A DNA stretch of 64,000 nucleotides from Hygrocybe punicea (GCA_963556145.1 OY744461.1:5156891-5220890); one strand, 5' to 3'. Shown: positions 22,127 through 33,769, counted from the stretch's first letter. The notes: generated from the letters alone by a model not told the origin. A program made the numbers and translations.

Positions 22127-23804
22127 GTGGCCTACAGTAAAATTGGCTGGCCGAACACGCTCCAATTTGTTGTTGACTTTGTCCAATGTGTGTCCCGAAC
22201 CTATCCCGCAATTCTGACCATTTCGCAGAATTCCTCCAATTCGTCGACCAACGCAGCGCTTCACGCGTCTGGCCACCTCAGGACACGGAAACTGTGGACG
22301 GAATTGATACCTTTATAAATGCGCCCATGTTCCCGCTCGCTCAACCTGCAGTTGTCCCTTTGTTTCCATTTCCTCCTATTCTGCCACATGGGCATGGGAC
22401 AATTTCATGCCACAAGAATGGAGGAATTCCGCAGAGGCCTCAACCAACACACTTCAGCCACCCAGGTCAAGCCCGACACCCACCGACTACGTGCACATTT
22501 TGGTCAATGTAGCGGTATTCTTCCCAAGCCGGATGAATCCACAATCAAAACATGGGTGTCCATCGCAAACAAAGTCATTGTGTCCAGGTTGCTTGACAAC
22601 AATGTTGTAGCCCCCCCTACTCCCATAATACGGTCGAGACCTTTACATAAGGAGCTGGATCTCAACCTAGAAGCACATTTGAGGTCTACGACCAGTGATC
22701 CGCATAATTTCGTTGTCTATCGCGACGTTCATTTCGAAACGTCTCCTTTCCCGTCAATCAATTCACCTTTCCCGTTCGGCGAAGGGCACAAGCCTGTCAA
22801 TCCGCCTCACACCCATGCTTCCCGCAATACGTCCAGGGGGTTGTATCCGCCGTCGCTCGCTGGACCTATCGTATCTCCCTTGATAGTTCCTAACCTATCT
22901 CCGACCTTAGCATCTATCCTCATTTCCCCTACCAACAGCCAGAATTCCAACACGCTTACCGAAGCCACAGTCCTGTGCCAGGCTCACAAGTCGATGGTAC
23001 TCGAGAGTATGGCCATTCTCAATTCCCAAGGACCTAAAGCACTGGTGTCTATACTGCTCGAGCGTGGCGTTCACGATTATAAATCTGCCATCCCCGTTAA
23101 AATTGTCCTACGTACACTACAGAAAGATCTGTCGTTGGAGGCTCCAAATACCGGGAGAGATCTGGTTTATCATTTCCGATTCTGCGCTGTGAGAATGTTT
23201 AAAGAGTGTTGGAAAGTTGTACGTACTCTCCCTGATTCGTTGTGATGCAGATCCAATTCATCACTTATCTCGTAGCCTCTTGCCTGGACATTTTCCCAGG
23301 AGCTATCGAACGAACACACTCATCTCGTAATCAGAGGAGTAAATGTTGCCGGTTTTATGGGAACCCTTTTCACCATTGGCATTGTCACACCAGACGACAT
23401 TCATCGCTGCTTGGAGTGTCTTTTTGACGGTACGCTCGAATTCGACTACGTTTGCGCCATGCATGCTTTGATAGTGCAAGCAAATGACAAATTGTGCAAG
23501 TCCAAGAGTGCTCCCTTCATCAAGCGGTTCCGTGACGCGCTTTCAGGACGCTTCCTAGAAAGGGTCTGTGAGAAGAACAGACCCAGCAGTTTCTTGGTGG
23601 AGGTCAGTATCAGGAATTGCTTTGTTTTTTATCAAGATTGACCATCTCAGGCAGAATATTGTAGCCACTATTGATCAGTGGTTCGCCACACAGTCAATCA
23701 AGAGAGATCGCTCTCTACCTTCTAGATCAGGCAACAAAAAAATCATTCCCGCTATATACACACCTGACCCCCGACTATTTTGCAGGCTGCTAAATCAGTG
23801 CTAA
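22127..23804 (+). CDS. Hypothetical protein, possible helical-repeat (MIF4G-like) fold
   Basis: Divergent from the AP-1 mu gene. The clear part is 22319-23218, 23300-23602 and 23655-23804. Intron 23219-23299 (GTACGT..CAG) joins ECWKV|ELSNEHTHLVIRGVNV, and intron 23603-23654 (GTCAGT..CAG) joins FLVE|NIVATIDQWF. The N-terminal third is Pro/Ser-rich and its exon structure is unsure (frames starting at 22127, 22186 and 22319 compete). The C-terminal half (IRGVNVAGFMGTLFTIGIV, DDIHRCLECLF, CAMHALIVQANDKLC, FIKRFRDALSGR) has the hydrophobic pattern of MIF4G/HEAT-type helical repeats seen in eIF4G-related proteins. That is a pattern impression only; no diagnostic motif is present. Coding ends in sequence that looks like transposon (from about 23740), so the 3' end may be truncated. 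Confidence 0.45.
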
Positions 23805-24655
23805 ATCTTGTGCAAGTTGTTTGAATTTTGCACATCTTTTTTAGCCCATTTAGTTCTTGATAAATGCTAAATTTGGATTCATTTATATCTATAAAGATTA
23901 ATCATTTTGATTGAGATTTTGCACACACTAAATGCAAATTACATGTTCTTTTAAGAGTGACAAAATCATAGATTTGCCTTCAATTTATTATAGATGTCAT
24001 TGAATCATTCACAAACCTAATTAACAACCTCACAAATGTTATGTCCATTAGCCCTTAAAATAATTTTTTTGCAACAAACAGAATGATTTATTTGTGGCTT
24101 TGTCAAAATTTAAATTTAGACAGCCTACCAATTTATAGCCTTTCTTGCATGCAAAAGGATCATGTATTAATGTATTAATTCCAAGTTTTTTTTTTCCATG
24201 TACAACTGACCAAATTTATCATTTCTAAACAATTGCAAACAAGTCAAAATGATGAATTTTGCTGGTGTGCTAAATTCATTGCCTGCTCAAGCAGTCCACT
24301 GAGTGCCCACTGAGTGCCCGCTGCCCACTAGATGCCTGCTGGATGCCCACTGGACACTGAAATACAACTAAGTGTTTCACAACAACCGCCATATTATTTC
24401 TATGCCTATGTAAGTTTTGACAAGATAACATGTCTGACAAATGAACAAGAAAACACAGGAATAAGAAAACACAGGAACAAGAAAACACATAAGCCATCGC
24501 AGACTGATAAATCGTGAGCCATAAACCAGTAGCAGGGAATGAACAGCTTGCCTCCAGTTTTTGAGAGCAGGATGACTTGGGCTGTGGTAAAGAAGTGGCG
24601 GGGGCACCAGCTGGTGCAACCACAGGCACAGCTGCTGCGGAGACACTCAGCCTGA
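23805..24655. other. AT-rich region, probable old transposon DNA
   Basis: Many TGCTAAAT/GCACA motifs at 23790-23900, then AT-rich sequence, then a short GTGCCC-rich stretch (GAGTGCCCACTGAGTGCCCG at about 24300) and a triplicated AGGAACAAGAAAACACA (about 24446-24490). No gene that I can support. Confidence 0.4.
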
Positions 24656-24810
24656 ATGGACCCACTGCTGGAATGGGTAATGGAGATGGAGTGGCCTAGA
24701 CTGTTTTCAGCGATCGATGAGGCAGATTGCTGCACAGGATTATTCTCCATTCGTGCTCTCTTGTGGTGGAAGCTTTGCGTGTTGTTTTGGTGGCAACTGT
24801 TGGATGACCA

Positions 24811-27015
24811 TCAGCACAGTGAGACATCGGGCAAGAAAAAATCTCCACTTAAACATCGAAAGTGGACTGTTACACTATTGCAAGCTGAAAGTGAGCTTGT
24901 GTGTGACTTTGCTGAGAAGGTCCTACACATACCGTCTTCAATGCCAATTGCCACCTGTGTATCCTCCTCAATCAGTCTGAAGGGGGTGAATGGCTTGGGA
25001 ATATTCTGGAAAAAATCCCATGCAGCGTGATCCCAAGTGAATGGGGCAGGGATATCATGTGCTAGGAATAAGGTAACCTTGTCCTGTCGTGAGCGATCCC
25101 CGAGAGTAGTGATCGTGCTGACGTGGGGAGTATCTGGTGAAAGTAGCGAAGTAAGAAGATTCAAAATGTCGGAACAGTAACCTGTGGCCAACCCGACCGC
25201 AGATGAGGCAAGTAACAGTGGCGGGCGTGCCATTCTTGCCTGTTGGAAAGGGCTCGTCTCTCGAAGAGCTGGATCTGCCAAACCTCGTGAAATTCAGAGA
25301 TAGAAATATGATCCTCGTCTGGGAATTGAGCTGGATCAACAATGGTAGCCTTGGTGCCCGAAATTAACATAATATTTTTCATCATCAAAGTTATTGAATT
25401 CTTCCATAATAAATGGGTTGACTCTGCAATGAAAAACGTAGAAGGTACATGAAAACCCGTTTCGGCAAGTTGAATTGTCAATGACCATTCACAGGGTGCG
25501 CAGTAGCATACCATGTCACACAGTATCTTGAAAGTACTTGACAAGTATACTAAATATCATTACCATAACATTCAACATGGTATTGTAACAGTATTCAGAC
25601 ATAAACTACAATACTTGTGCTCAAATTCATCTGAAGGTATGAAGGCAAATGAGACTTATACCTTTTCAATAACATCAAGCCTTTTGTTTCAATACTTTTA
25701 CTGTATCTACAGCAAAGTACTGTATAGTTCAGATAGAATACTTGCAGCCTAAGATGAATAAAAGTATTAAACTAGTAAGGAAGTTGTGCCACTTTTACTA
25801 CTAGGATACCTTTTGAATCCTTTCAAGATACAGTGTGAAATAGTATAGTACTGTTGCCATATTGTAGATTTAAGATACTGTGTCAATACTTTTAAGATAC
25901 TGTTTCATTATAATAAAAGTATCTTAAAAGTATTGACACAGTATCTTCAATCCACAATATGGCAACAGTACTATACTATTTCACACTGTATCTTGAAAGG
26001 ATTTAAAAGGTATCCTAGTAGTGAAAGTGGCACAACTTCCTTACTAGTTTAATACTTTTATTCATCTTAGGCTGCAAGTATTCTATCTGAACTATACAGT
26101 ACTTTGCTGTAGATACAGTAAAAGTATTGAAACAAAAGGCTTGATGTTATTGAAAAGGTATAAGTCTCATTTGCCTTCATACCTTCAGATGAATTTGAGC
26201 ACAAGTATTGTAGTTTATGTCTGAATACTGTTACAATACCATGTTGAATGTTACAGTAATAATATTTAGTATACTTGTCAAGTACTTTCAAGATACTGTG
26301 TAACATGGTATGCTACTGTGCACCCTGTGATTCAGGATTTGTACAGCGCTTCAGAAACAACAGAAGTGTTGCCATATTTGACGTTGAAGAAACTTCTCGA
26401 GATTGGTTCATTGTTTGGATGGGTTTCGTCTCCTGCCAGATGGCAGCAATACAGATGCCACTGACCATCCTGTTCTTGCTTGGTAAGATGTTCTTATTTT
26501 GATGAAGCCTCCGCAACGAGAAATCTTGGCCTTTTGCACGGCAGTTTGTTTGGTTCTGTGGGCTCTAGTGTAGCCAAGCTCGGGTGGTTGTGGGGTGGGC
26601 CGCTACCCAGACTTCATCAAGATGAGAACATGATTCCAACTGTTCAGATGCGTATTGTAGAAGCACCTTGACATCATGTCATTTCTGTTGAATGGACAAT
26701 TTTAATGTGAACAGGCCAGGATTCGGTGGTTCTAGGTCACGCTCCGAAGGAATGTGAGTTAGGCACTCAAAGACACCAACAAAGACCGGGTTCACTGGTA
26801 TGAAGGTTAACCAGCCATAGTTTGTATCCCACCAACGAGGGTTCAGGTAATTGTACAGTTGGTGAACAGATCAGTTTCAAGATTCGAAGTGGTTGGGTTG
26901 GGCGGAGGAATGGTGGAAATGGTTCGAGAGGAGTTGGGAGAATACCATAGCATGCCATCAATGTTGCGCAAAGAACCTGAATCGATTCGAGGACAGAAGT
27001 CAGTATTCCAAACAA
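24811..27015 (-). pseudogene. Unrecognised gene split in frame by an 840-bp fold-back element
   Basis: Minus-strand coding pieces lie on both sides of the element at 25490-26329. Reading from the right: FVGVFECLTHIPSERDLEPP (about 26750), then MATLLLFLKRCTNPE just right of the element; then, just left of it, WSLTIQLAETGFHVPSTFF, SGTKATIVDPAQFPDEDH, SEFHEVWQIQLFERR, and a further frame with HVSTITTLGDRSRQDKV, WDHAAWDFFQNIPKPF and EEDTQVAIGIEDGM. Removing the element with one 3-bp duplicate makes NPE and WSL continuous. I do not recognise the family. At least two frames are needed left of the element, so introns or frameshifts exist near 25170-25280. The numerous short polar segments suggest a genuine former gene. 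Confidence 0.45.
25490..26329. mobile_element. Fold-back element, short form (CACAGGGTGC family)
   Basis: Near-perfect palindrome of 840 bp. The termini are CACAGGGTGCGCAGTAGC and its complement, and the arms (about 400 bp) carry an 80-codon shadow ORF in both directions. Subterminal repeats such as AAGTATTGA and AAGATACTGT abound. A 3-bp duplication ATT flanks it (25487-25489 and 26330-26332). The same arms form the ends of the 6.1-kb element at 42914-49053. A CACAG terminus with 3-bp duplications could fit CACTA-like (CMC) or Harbinger-like groups; no transposase is present, so it is non-autonomous. Confidence 0.85.
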
Positions 27016-27179
27016 GTGAGGTTCACAGTGAACAAACCTGACGTCATGAGGAGCAGAGATGAGGTCATGAAAGAAAGTGCCACTTCAGGCCACCTGATTT
27101 CCTAAACTTGTAGATGTAACTGAATGGGTCGTATGTTACTTCTACATGTTGAGAAATAACAGGTCTGGCCCAGGGCTAA

Positions 27180-27790
27180 TATCCATGTCTCTGGGCTGTC
27201 CCTGGGCTATCCTGGGATGTCCCTGGGCTGTCCCTGGGATGTCCCTGGTCCAAAACTAAATATTAGTAGATGTTAGCCAATCAAAATGCAACATGTTGAT
27301 TTGTCTCCAGAATGTTCTGAGATTCAAGAGAATGAACTAGGAGAGTGTAGAGATATCTTGTGAAAGGACAGTAGAATAGCCCATGTCTGACACTGAGTTA
27401 TTACAAGCATGATAGTAGAAGATTCTTTGTATACATGTTTGCTGGCTCTGGTACCGTGCAGGGATATCCTATGAACTAAAGTGGAACATCCCAAAAACAG
27501 ACCTGGGACATTCCAATATAGACTTGAGGCATCCCATGAACAGCAGTGGGACATCCCATCAGAGACCTCGGGCATCCCATTACAGTCCTGGGACATCCCA
27601 TCAGAGTCCTGGAACATCCTATTACAATCCCACTATAGACCTGGGACATCCCCATACAACCCTGGGACAGCCTTGGGACATCCCTGGGACATCCCCATAT
27701 AGACCAGGGACAGCCCATTAGAGTCCTGGGACGTCCCTGGGACAGCCCTGGGACAGCCTGGGACAGCCCTGGGACAGCCCTGGGACATGC
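27180..27790. repeat. GGGACATCCC / GGGACAGCCC subterminal array, left
   Basis: Two clusters (about 27195-27250 and 27483-27785) of CTGGGACATCCC, TGGGACAGCCC and variants spaced 10-30 bp, in both orientations. They mirror clusters near the right end. Short clustered motifs close to element ends are typical of transposase binding sites; this role is inferred. Confidence 0.7.
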
Positions 27791-28106
27791 AACTACTTAA
27801 AATAGATATAGCAAATTAAATAATTATTTTACCTAAATACATGGTATTCTACTTCATCAGGGGAGAGGCAGGGAGGTGGAGGTGGAGGAGAGGACAGGAG
27901 AGGGGGCAATGGCAGGGGGAATAGCAGGGGGTGGGCAGGGGGAGAAGGGGCAGGATGTGGATGGGAGGTGGGCATGGTGGATGGTAGGCAGGAGGAGAAG
28001 GGGCAGGTTAGGAAGGGGGAGAAGGGGTAGGAGCCAGTCAGGGGGCGAAGAAAAAGGAGGGGGGAGGAGGGGAAGGGGAAAGAGGGAAAGGGAGGGACCA
28101 ACACAA

Positions 28107-28688
28107 TTACATACCGGTGTTCCCCTGGTGTCCATGCCCCTCCGCATCCTCGCCCTCATCCCCATCCTCGTTGCCCTCATTGCCGTCCTTGTCCCCATCC
28201 TTGTCCCCGTCCCCATCCCTGTCCCTGTCCCCGTTGTTGTTGTTGTTGTTGCCGTCCCCATCCCTGTCTCCATCATCCCCATCCTCGTCCTCATCCTCGT
28301 CGTCCTTGTCGTAACCGTGTGGCCCTGTTCCCATTCGTGTTGTCGTTGCCATCCCGTTTGCCGTCCCATCCTTGCTGTTTCCATCCTTGTCGTCCCTGTT
28401 GCTGTTGTCCTTGTTGTCCTGGGCTCTGTGGTCCCATTTCCCTGTCCGATCGTCCTTGTTTCCGTCGTCCATGGTTCCTGTGCCTGCTGCCCTCCTTGTC
28501 ATTCTCGTCTTCATTGGCCCTGCCCATTGTCGTCTTCCTGTTGTCGTAGTTCCCGTGCCCGCTGTGTCGTTGTCTTCCCCATTCTCGCCATCGTCGCATT
28601 CATCCTCGTTCTTGTCTTCGTTTACGCCATCGTCCTCATTCCTGTCGTCCTCATTCTTGCTGTCGTGGTTGGCCTGGGTTGTCCCCAT
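28107..28688 (-). CDS. Low-complexity Asp/Asn/Gly-rich ORF of the composite element, left arm
   Basis: Reads as a 193-residue acidic chain (NEDDGVNEDKNEDE, GDRDGDGNNNNNNGDRDRD) ending GHQGNTGM-stop. Upstream on the same strand, a conserved exon with VVFN.D..TGV.A..PQ ends at a GTAAGT donor (28857 region), with an intron of about 50 bp before the acidic exon. The right arm (32.4-33.45 kb) has the same order on the plus strand. Its last codons overlap a GTATGT donor, so a further exon is possible. Whether it is translated is unknown: the composition is what triplet-repeat DNA gives in any frame. No fold is predicted. Confidence 0.3.
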   Translation of the reverse strand: MGTTQANHDSKNEDDRNEDDGVNEDKNEDECDDGENGEDNDTAGTGTTTTGRRQWAGPMKTRMTRRAAGTGTMDDGNKDDRTGKWDHRAQDNKDNSNRDDKDGNSKDGTANGMATTTRMGTGPHGYDKDDEDEDEDGDDGDRDGDGNNNNNNGDRDRDGDGDKDGDKDGNEGNEDGDEGEDAEGHGHQGNTGM

Positions 28689-29613
28689 TCACAGCTGCAT
28701 CCCCCATCTCCTTGTCGCCCGCACCGTGTCTGCTTGTTGCTGTTGCATTCGCATTCATTTGGCGCAAGGGTGTGGCAAAAAAAAAACTAAAACTGTTTAT
28801 TGATAATTAGTTAGTAGAATAAATGAAAAGGATAAACGGAGGACTTACCTGGGGTGATCTGGCATCCACACCCGTTGTCACGTCGTTGTTGAAAATGACA
28901 AGTCTTGTTGAAGATGCGCATGAGACTTTCAACCAGAATTTGCTGATGTCCCAAATGGGGTTGAGTTGCCATATTAGTGATGCCAAAGTTCGGTTCGGAA
29001 CCGATCTGAACCTGGTTCAGCCATTTGGCTGAACCGAACCGCTGGTTCGGTTTGCAGTTCTGGCACTGACATGCGGTTCAAACCGCGTTCAAACATGATT
29101 CAAACTGCGAACCGTAATATATATTTACCTACGTAGATACTCATTTAGATACTCAAATTCTCACATTTTTTTGTATGCAGTCGTGTGAACTTAGGTCATG
29201 TGACCTTAAACATACACATGCGACTCTTCAATTTCGACTCAACACTAATGTTACTCAACAACCACGGTAAGTAATGACTTTATTTCATAATTTACTGACA
29301 TTTTGTTACATAGAACAGCCCCCCGTGGCCCACCTTGACCACATAAAGGCGCCCGCAGTCAACTCCACCCAACAACCTCCCTCACGTTGGAACGCAAGTC
29401 GGAGTGAATCGATGGCAGCAGCGGCAGCAGCAGCAATGGCAGTGGCAACACCACCAATGCCACCAACGCGGATGATCGTGACCACTGCTGCCTCCACCAT
29501 GACTTACAACACCAACACCAACATGACAACGACGATGACGACGACATCCCCCCAATGGACACCAACAGCCCGACCAACGACGGCCCCAAATCCAATGACG
29601 ATGGCAACGAGGA

Positions 29614-31253
29614 TAGTGTTGCCGAAGTTTGGTTCGGTCTAGTGTTGCCACAGCTAAGCTAGCCTAGCCACGGCTAAATTAGCTGCAGCTAAAGCTAAGC
29701 TAATTCATGAAAAATGTCTTAGCCTTAGCCACTAGCCAAGTACTAGCTGCAGCTATGGCTAAGCTAAAGTCAGCTAAGCTAATGACTATTAGTCAGGTAT
29801 GATATCCTTTTTAGGTATTTCTAGGCAGTTCTGAGATGATATTATTTTTATCTTCCCTTAGCTTCAGCTACAGCTAAGCTAACTTTCTGAAATACTTTAG
29901 CCTTAGCCATTAGCTAGAGATTAGCCATTAGCTTAGCTGGCATCAGTTAAGCTAAAATCAGCTAAGCTAATGGCTAGTAGCCAGCTATTAGCCTTAGCTG
30001 TGGCAACACTAGTTCGGTCCGGTTTTTCACTATTTTTGAAAAACCTGAACCAGAACTGTCGGTTCGGTTCAGCTGAATGCCAAACTGGAACTGGAACCAC
30101 ATCGAATGGTTTCAAGGCGTTCGGTCTGTGTTCAAATGTGGTTTGAACCGCGAACCAACCTCCAAATCTCCTCGTGAAGCAGGAGGTGGGATGGGAGGTG
30201 GGGTGGTTGTAGGAACTCGGGGAGGAGTGGAGGGCCAAAGTAAGGTGGCAGATAGCAACTACTTGCTGTCGCCATCCTCACTCTTGCCCTCGCTATCTCT
30301 GCTGTGGCCACAGGGGCCATTTGGCCACCCTCGTTGTTGTCGTTGTCCTGTAGTAGGCAGGGTGGGGGGGAGGAGATGGGGATGCTGCTAGCCCCCTCAC
30401 CCCCTTACCACCTATTTGACCTTGCGACACCGGATGCACCTCAATTGACGCGTCACCGTGTGTTCGCAAGGTGGAACGGGGTTGGGGGTGTCTTCGGGCT
30501 GGGGAAAATTCGACAGCAAACAAAAAAAGACTTACCTGGCGGCTGGGGGGGATGCACCACTCTCCCGGCCAGTTCTCTTGCTTTCCGTGTTATTGTTGTG
30601 CATGGTTGTTGCCATTGCCATTGCCGTTGCCGTTGCCGTTGTCATTGTCGTTGCGGTTGTTGCTGTCGTTGTCATTGCAGTTGCTGCTGCTGTGGTTGTG
30701 GTTGCTGTCGCTGGGGGTCATTTGGCCGTTGTCGTTGTCATTGTCATTGTCATTGGGGTGGTGGCATTGGTGGTGGTGGTGGTGTTGCTACTGCTGTTGC
30801 TGCTGCTGCCGCTGCTGCCATCGATTCACTCTAACTCGCGTTCCAACGTGAGGGAGGTTGTTGGGTGGAGTTGACTGCAGGCGCCTTTATGTGGTCAAGG
30901 TGGGCCCCGTGGGGCTGTTCTATGTAACAAAATGTCAGTAAAATATGAAATAAAGTCATTACTTACTGTGGTTGTTGAGTAACGTTAGTGTTGAGTCGAA
31001 ATTGAAGAGTCGCATGTGCATGTTTAAGGTCACATGACCTAAGTTCACACGACTGCATACAAAAAAATGTGAAAATTTGAGTATCTAAATGAGTATCTAT
31101 GTAGGTAAATATATATTATGGTTCGCGGTTTGAACCACGTTTGAATGCGGTTTGAACCACATGTCAGTGCCACAACCACAAACCGAACTGGTGGTTCGGT
31201 TCGCGGTTCAAACCAGGTTTGGATTGGTTCCAAACCAAACTTCGGCATCACTA
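29614..31253 (-). mobile_element. hAT-type element, inner copy nested in opposite orientation
   Basis: The left end is TAGTGTTGCCGAAGTTTGG and the right end is AACTTCGGCATCACTA, with the 8-bp duplication AACGAGGA at 29606-29613 and 31254-31261. Its right 0.5 kb is the reverse complement of the left 0.6 kb of the outer copy (same ATG TGACCT, TGAGTACT..ATTTAGATACTC and Ala/Gln-triplet parts). So outer and inner elements are one family in opposite orientation. It contains the 372-bp MITE at 29640-30011, inserted only 26 bp from its left end. Confidence 0.88.
29640..30011 (+). mobile_element. hAT-type MITE (372 bp), copy 2
   Basis: Same length and nearly the same sequence as 12011-12382, with TAGTGTTGCCACAGCTAAG termini and the 8-bp duplication GTTCGGTC (29632-29639 and 30012-30019). 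It is the youngest layer of a three-level nest. Confidence 0.92.
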
Positions 31254-31618
31254 AACGAGGATGGCCCCCCATCCACCTCGCGAGGGTGACAACCACGTCA
31301 ATTGACGCGCGTCTGGCCCATGCGAGGTATGTGGCACCCCAAGTCATGGAAACCGGTAGGTTAAGGGTCATGGCCTTACATGAGGCACCCCCATCTACCT
31401 CGTGAGGGTGACAGCCGCGTCTGGCCCACGCGAGGTATTTGGAGGATGGTTTGCAGTTCGAACCATGTTCGAACGCAGACCGAACGCCATGAAACTGTTT
31501 AATGCGGTTCCGGTTCTGGTTTGGCATTTGGCTGAACCGAACCGATGGTTCCGGTTCCGGTTTTTCAAAAATAGGGAAAAACTGGACCAAACCAAACTTC
31601 GGCAACACTATGCCATAT

Positions 31619-32342
31619 AGGGAAGGGTGGCTGGATTTTGTTATTATTATTACATCTACTACAACACCTCAATGGCCAGGGCAAGACCCTGAAGAGATGT
31701 ATGTATGATATACCTACCCCCAGGGGAGTTTGTGTATTTTATTTTATTTTATATGTGGAGATATTCACCATGCATTTTATGTCTTTGCCAAAATTGGACC
31801 CTTAAACAGCTAACTGTGCGAGTACACGTCTGAAAAATCTAAAATTAATTCTAGGAGTGCTAGGTAAGGTATACATTGCGTTCCAGACAAGTGCTGGGTA
31901 GTTGGTGGTGCAGGGAATGTGTTGGGGCCAAAATATGATGAACTTGTCACTCACAATCCATTCATGATTATTTCTGTTTATATGGACTTTTGATTGTCTA
32001 GCCACAATGAAAAGATCCAACTCCATTTTGGCCCCAACACATTCCCTGCACCACCAACTACCAGGCACTTGTCTGGAACACAATGTATACTTTACCTAGC
32101 ACTCCTAGAATTAACTTTAGATTTTTCAGACATGTACTCGCAAAGTTAGCTGTTTAAGGGTCCAATTTTGGCAGAGACATAAAATGCACTGTGAATATCT
32201 CCACATATAAAATAAAATAAAATACACAAACTCCCCTCAGGGTAGGTATATCATATTTACATCTCTTCATGGTCTTGCCCTGGCCATTGAGGTATTGTAG
32301 TACATGTAATAATAATAAGAAAATCCAGCCACCCTTCCCTAT
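31619..32342. repeat. 0.7-kb palindrome at the centre of the composite element
   Basis: AGGGAAGGGTGGCTGGATTTT and onward to CCAACACATTCCCTGCACC on one side is mirrored on the other side, around a loop of about 90 bp near 31940-32025. Arms of about 310 bp with few mismatches. It is the inner part of the long arms of the 27.1-35.7 kb element. Confidence 0.8.
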
Positions 32343-32343
32343 A

Positions 32344-33466
32344 TGGCAACTCGACCCCGTTTGGGACATCGGCAAATCCTGGTTGAAATTCTCGCGCACG
32401 AGTTCAACAAGACTTGTGGTTTTCAACAACGACGCGACAATGGGTGTGGATGCCAGAGCACCCCAGGTAAGTGTTCTTTATCTTTTTTCTTCATTCTACT
32501 GACTACTTGAACATTTGTAGGTTTTTTGCTGCACCCTCATGCCAAATGAACGCGAACACAACAGCAACAACAAGCAGACACAGTGTGGGCGACAAGGAGA
32601 TGGAGGATGTAGCCATGAACAGGGACAACCCAGGTGGACCACAACAGCAAGGAGGATGACGGGAATGACGGTGACAGCGTAAATGAAGATAAGAATGAGG
32701 GTGAACGCAATGATGGCGAGAATGGGGAAGACGACAACACAGTGGGCATGGGAACTACGACAATGGGAAGATGACAACGGGCAGGTCCAATGAAGGTGAG
32801 GATGACGAGGAGGGCAGTGGGCACGGGGATGGGAACGGGAACAACGGACGACGGAAATGAGGATGACCGGGATGAGGGAACGGGACGATGAGGACATGGA
32901 GCCAAGTATGACGGCAACAGGGATGACGAGGACGGAAATGGCAAGGATGGGACGGCAAACAGGATGGCAAGGACAACATGAACGGGTACAGGGCCACGCA
33001 GTAATGAGGACGACGAGGACTACGATGAGGCACAATGACGAGGACAGGGACAACAGAGACAGGGACAGGGATGGGGATGGGGATGGGGATGGGGATGGGG
33101 ATGGGGATGGGGATGGGGATGGGGATGGGGATGGGGATGGGGATGGGGATGGGGATGGGGATGGGGATGGGGATGGGGATGGGGATGGGGATGGGGATGG
33201 GGATGGGGATGGGGATGGGGATGGGGATGGGGATGGGGATGGGGATGGGGATGGGGATGGGGATGGGGATGGGGACGAGGGCGGCAACAACAACAACAAC
33301 AACAACAACAACAACGGGGACCGGGACCAGGATAAGGACCGGGACCAGGACAATGACGAGGACGGGGACTGGGACAGGGACGACAATGACAACGACAACG
33401 ACAATGGAGACGAGAGCAAGGACGTAGAGGGCCGTGGACACCAGGGGAACACCGGTATGTAATTTT
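32344..33466 (+). CDS. Low-complexity acidic ORF of the composite element, right arm
   Basis: Mirror copy of the left-arm gene. An exon with SSTRLVVFNNDATMGVDARA-PQ ends at the GTAAGT donor at about 32467 and is followed by a short intron ending TTGTAG (about 32520). After several frame changes comes an acidic exon DNRDRDRDGDGDG...NNNN...GHQGNTGM ending at 33462. The Gly-Asp run is produced by 33 perfect GGGGAT units. Different frames must be used between 32.52 and 32.86 kb, so this copy is probably not intact. A repeated coding module with the same exon-intron boundary also occurs in the hAT element at 50.4-51.4 kb. Confidence 0.3.
33073..33270 (+). repeat. (GGGGAT)33 hexanucleotide microsatellite
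   Basis: Thirty-three perfect uninterrupted GGGGAT units. The matching place in the left arm has only a few CCATCCCTGTCCC-like units, so the expansion is specific to the right arm. The G-runs every 6 bp could form G-quadruplexes on the + strand. Confidence 0.95.
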
Positions 33467-33769
33467 GTTGGTCCTCCCTTTCCCTCCTTTCCCCTTCCCC
33501 TCCTCCCTCCTCCCTTCCTTCTTCCCCTGACTGGCTCCTACCCCTTCTCCCCCTTCCTGCCTCTTCTCCCCCTTCCTACCATCCACCATCCCCACCTCCG
33601 ATCCACCACCTGCCCCATCTCCCCCTGCCCATCCCATGGCATTCCCCCCTCTCCTCCACCTCCCTGCCACTCCCCTGATAAAGTAGAATACCATGTATGT
33701 AGGTAAAATAATTATTTAATTTGTAAGTAGTTGCTAAATTCAAATTATGTAACATGTGGATAGTGAATG

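Larger units (their letters stand above)
28975..31610 (+). mobile_element. hAT-type element, outer copy
   Basis: The left end is TAGTGATGCCAAAGTTCGG and the right end is CCAAACTTCGGCAACACTA. The 8-bp duplication TGCCATAT is at 28967-28974 and 31611-31618. Just inside each end are many GGTTCNAACC-type short inverted repeats. A body of CAG/CAA-rich triplet repeats (about 29400-29610) encodes Ala/Gln/Thr-rich chains. The body is interrupted by an inverted copy of the same family (29614-31253). No transposase, so non-autonomous. Confidence 0.88.

Noticed and set aside
22085..22276. A second minus-strand gene upstream of AP-1 mu
   Set aside because: The short frame overlaps the 5' region of the divergent plus-strand gene and has no known features.
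27829..28790. Membrane-like Val/Ile/Leu-rich protein on the plus strand at 28 kb
   Set aside because: It is the antisense reading of the Asp/Asn/Gly triplet tract (GTC, ATC, GTT codons), so the hydrophobic run is a composition effect.
31045..31608. Coding gene at the right end of the outer hAT element
   Set aside because: The frame runs through the terminal GGTTC..GAACC inverted repeats; the other end of the element gives equivalent frames.
33073..33270. Telomere or interstitial telomeric repeat
   Set aside because: GGGGAT resembles but is not the TTAGGG repeat of fungi; it lies mid-window, inside a transposon arm, and grows from a GGGGAT/GGGACA coding repeat.
33020..33694. Gly-Asp, Gly-Met, Pro-Ser and Pro-His repeat proteins over the GGGGAT run
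   Set aside because: All frames of a hexanucleotide repeat are open; nothing distinguishes one as coding.
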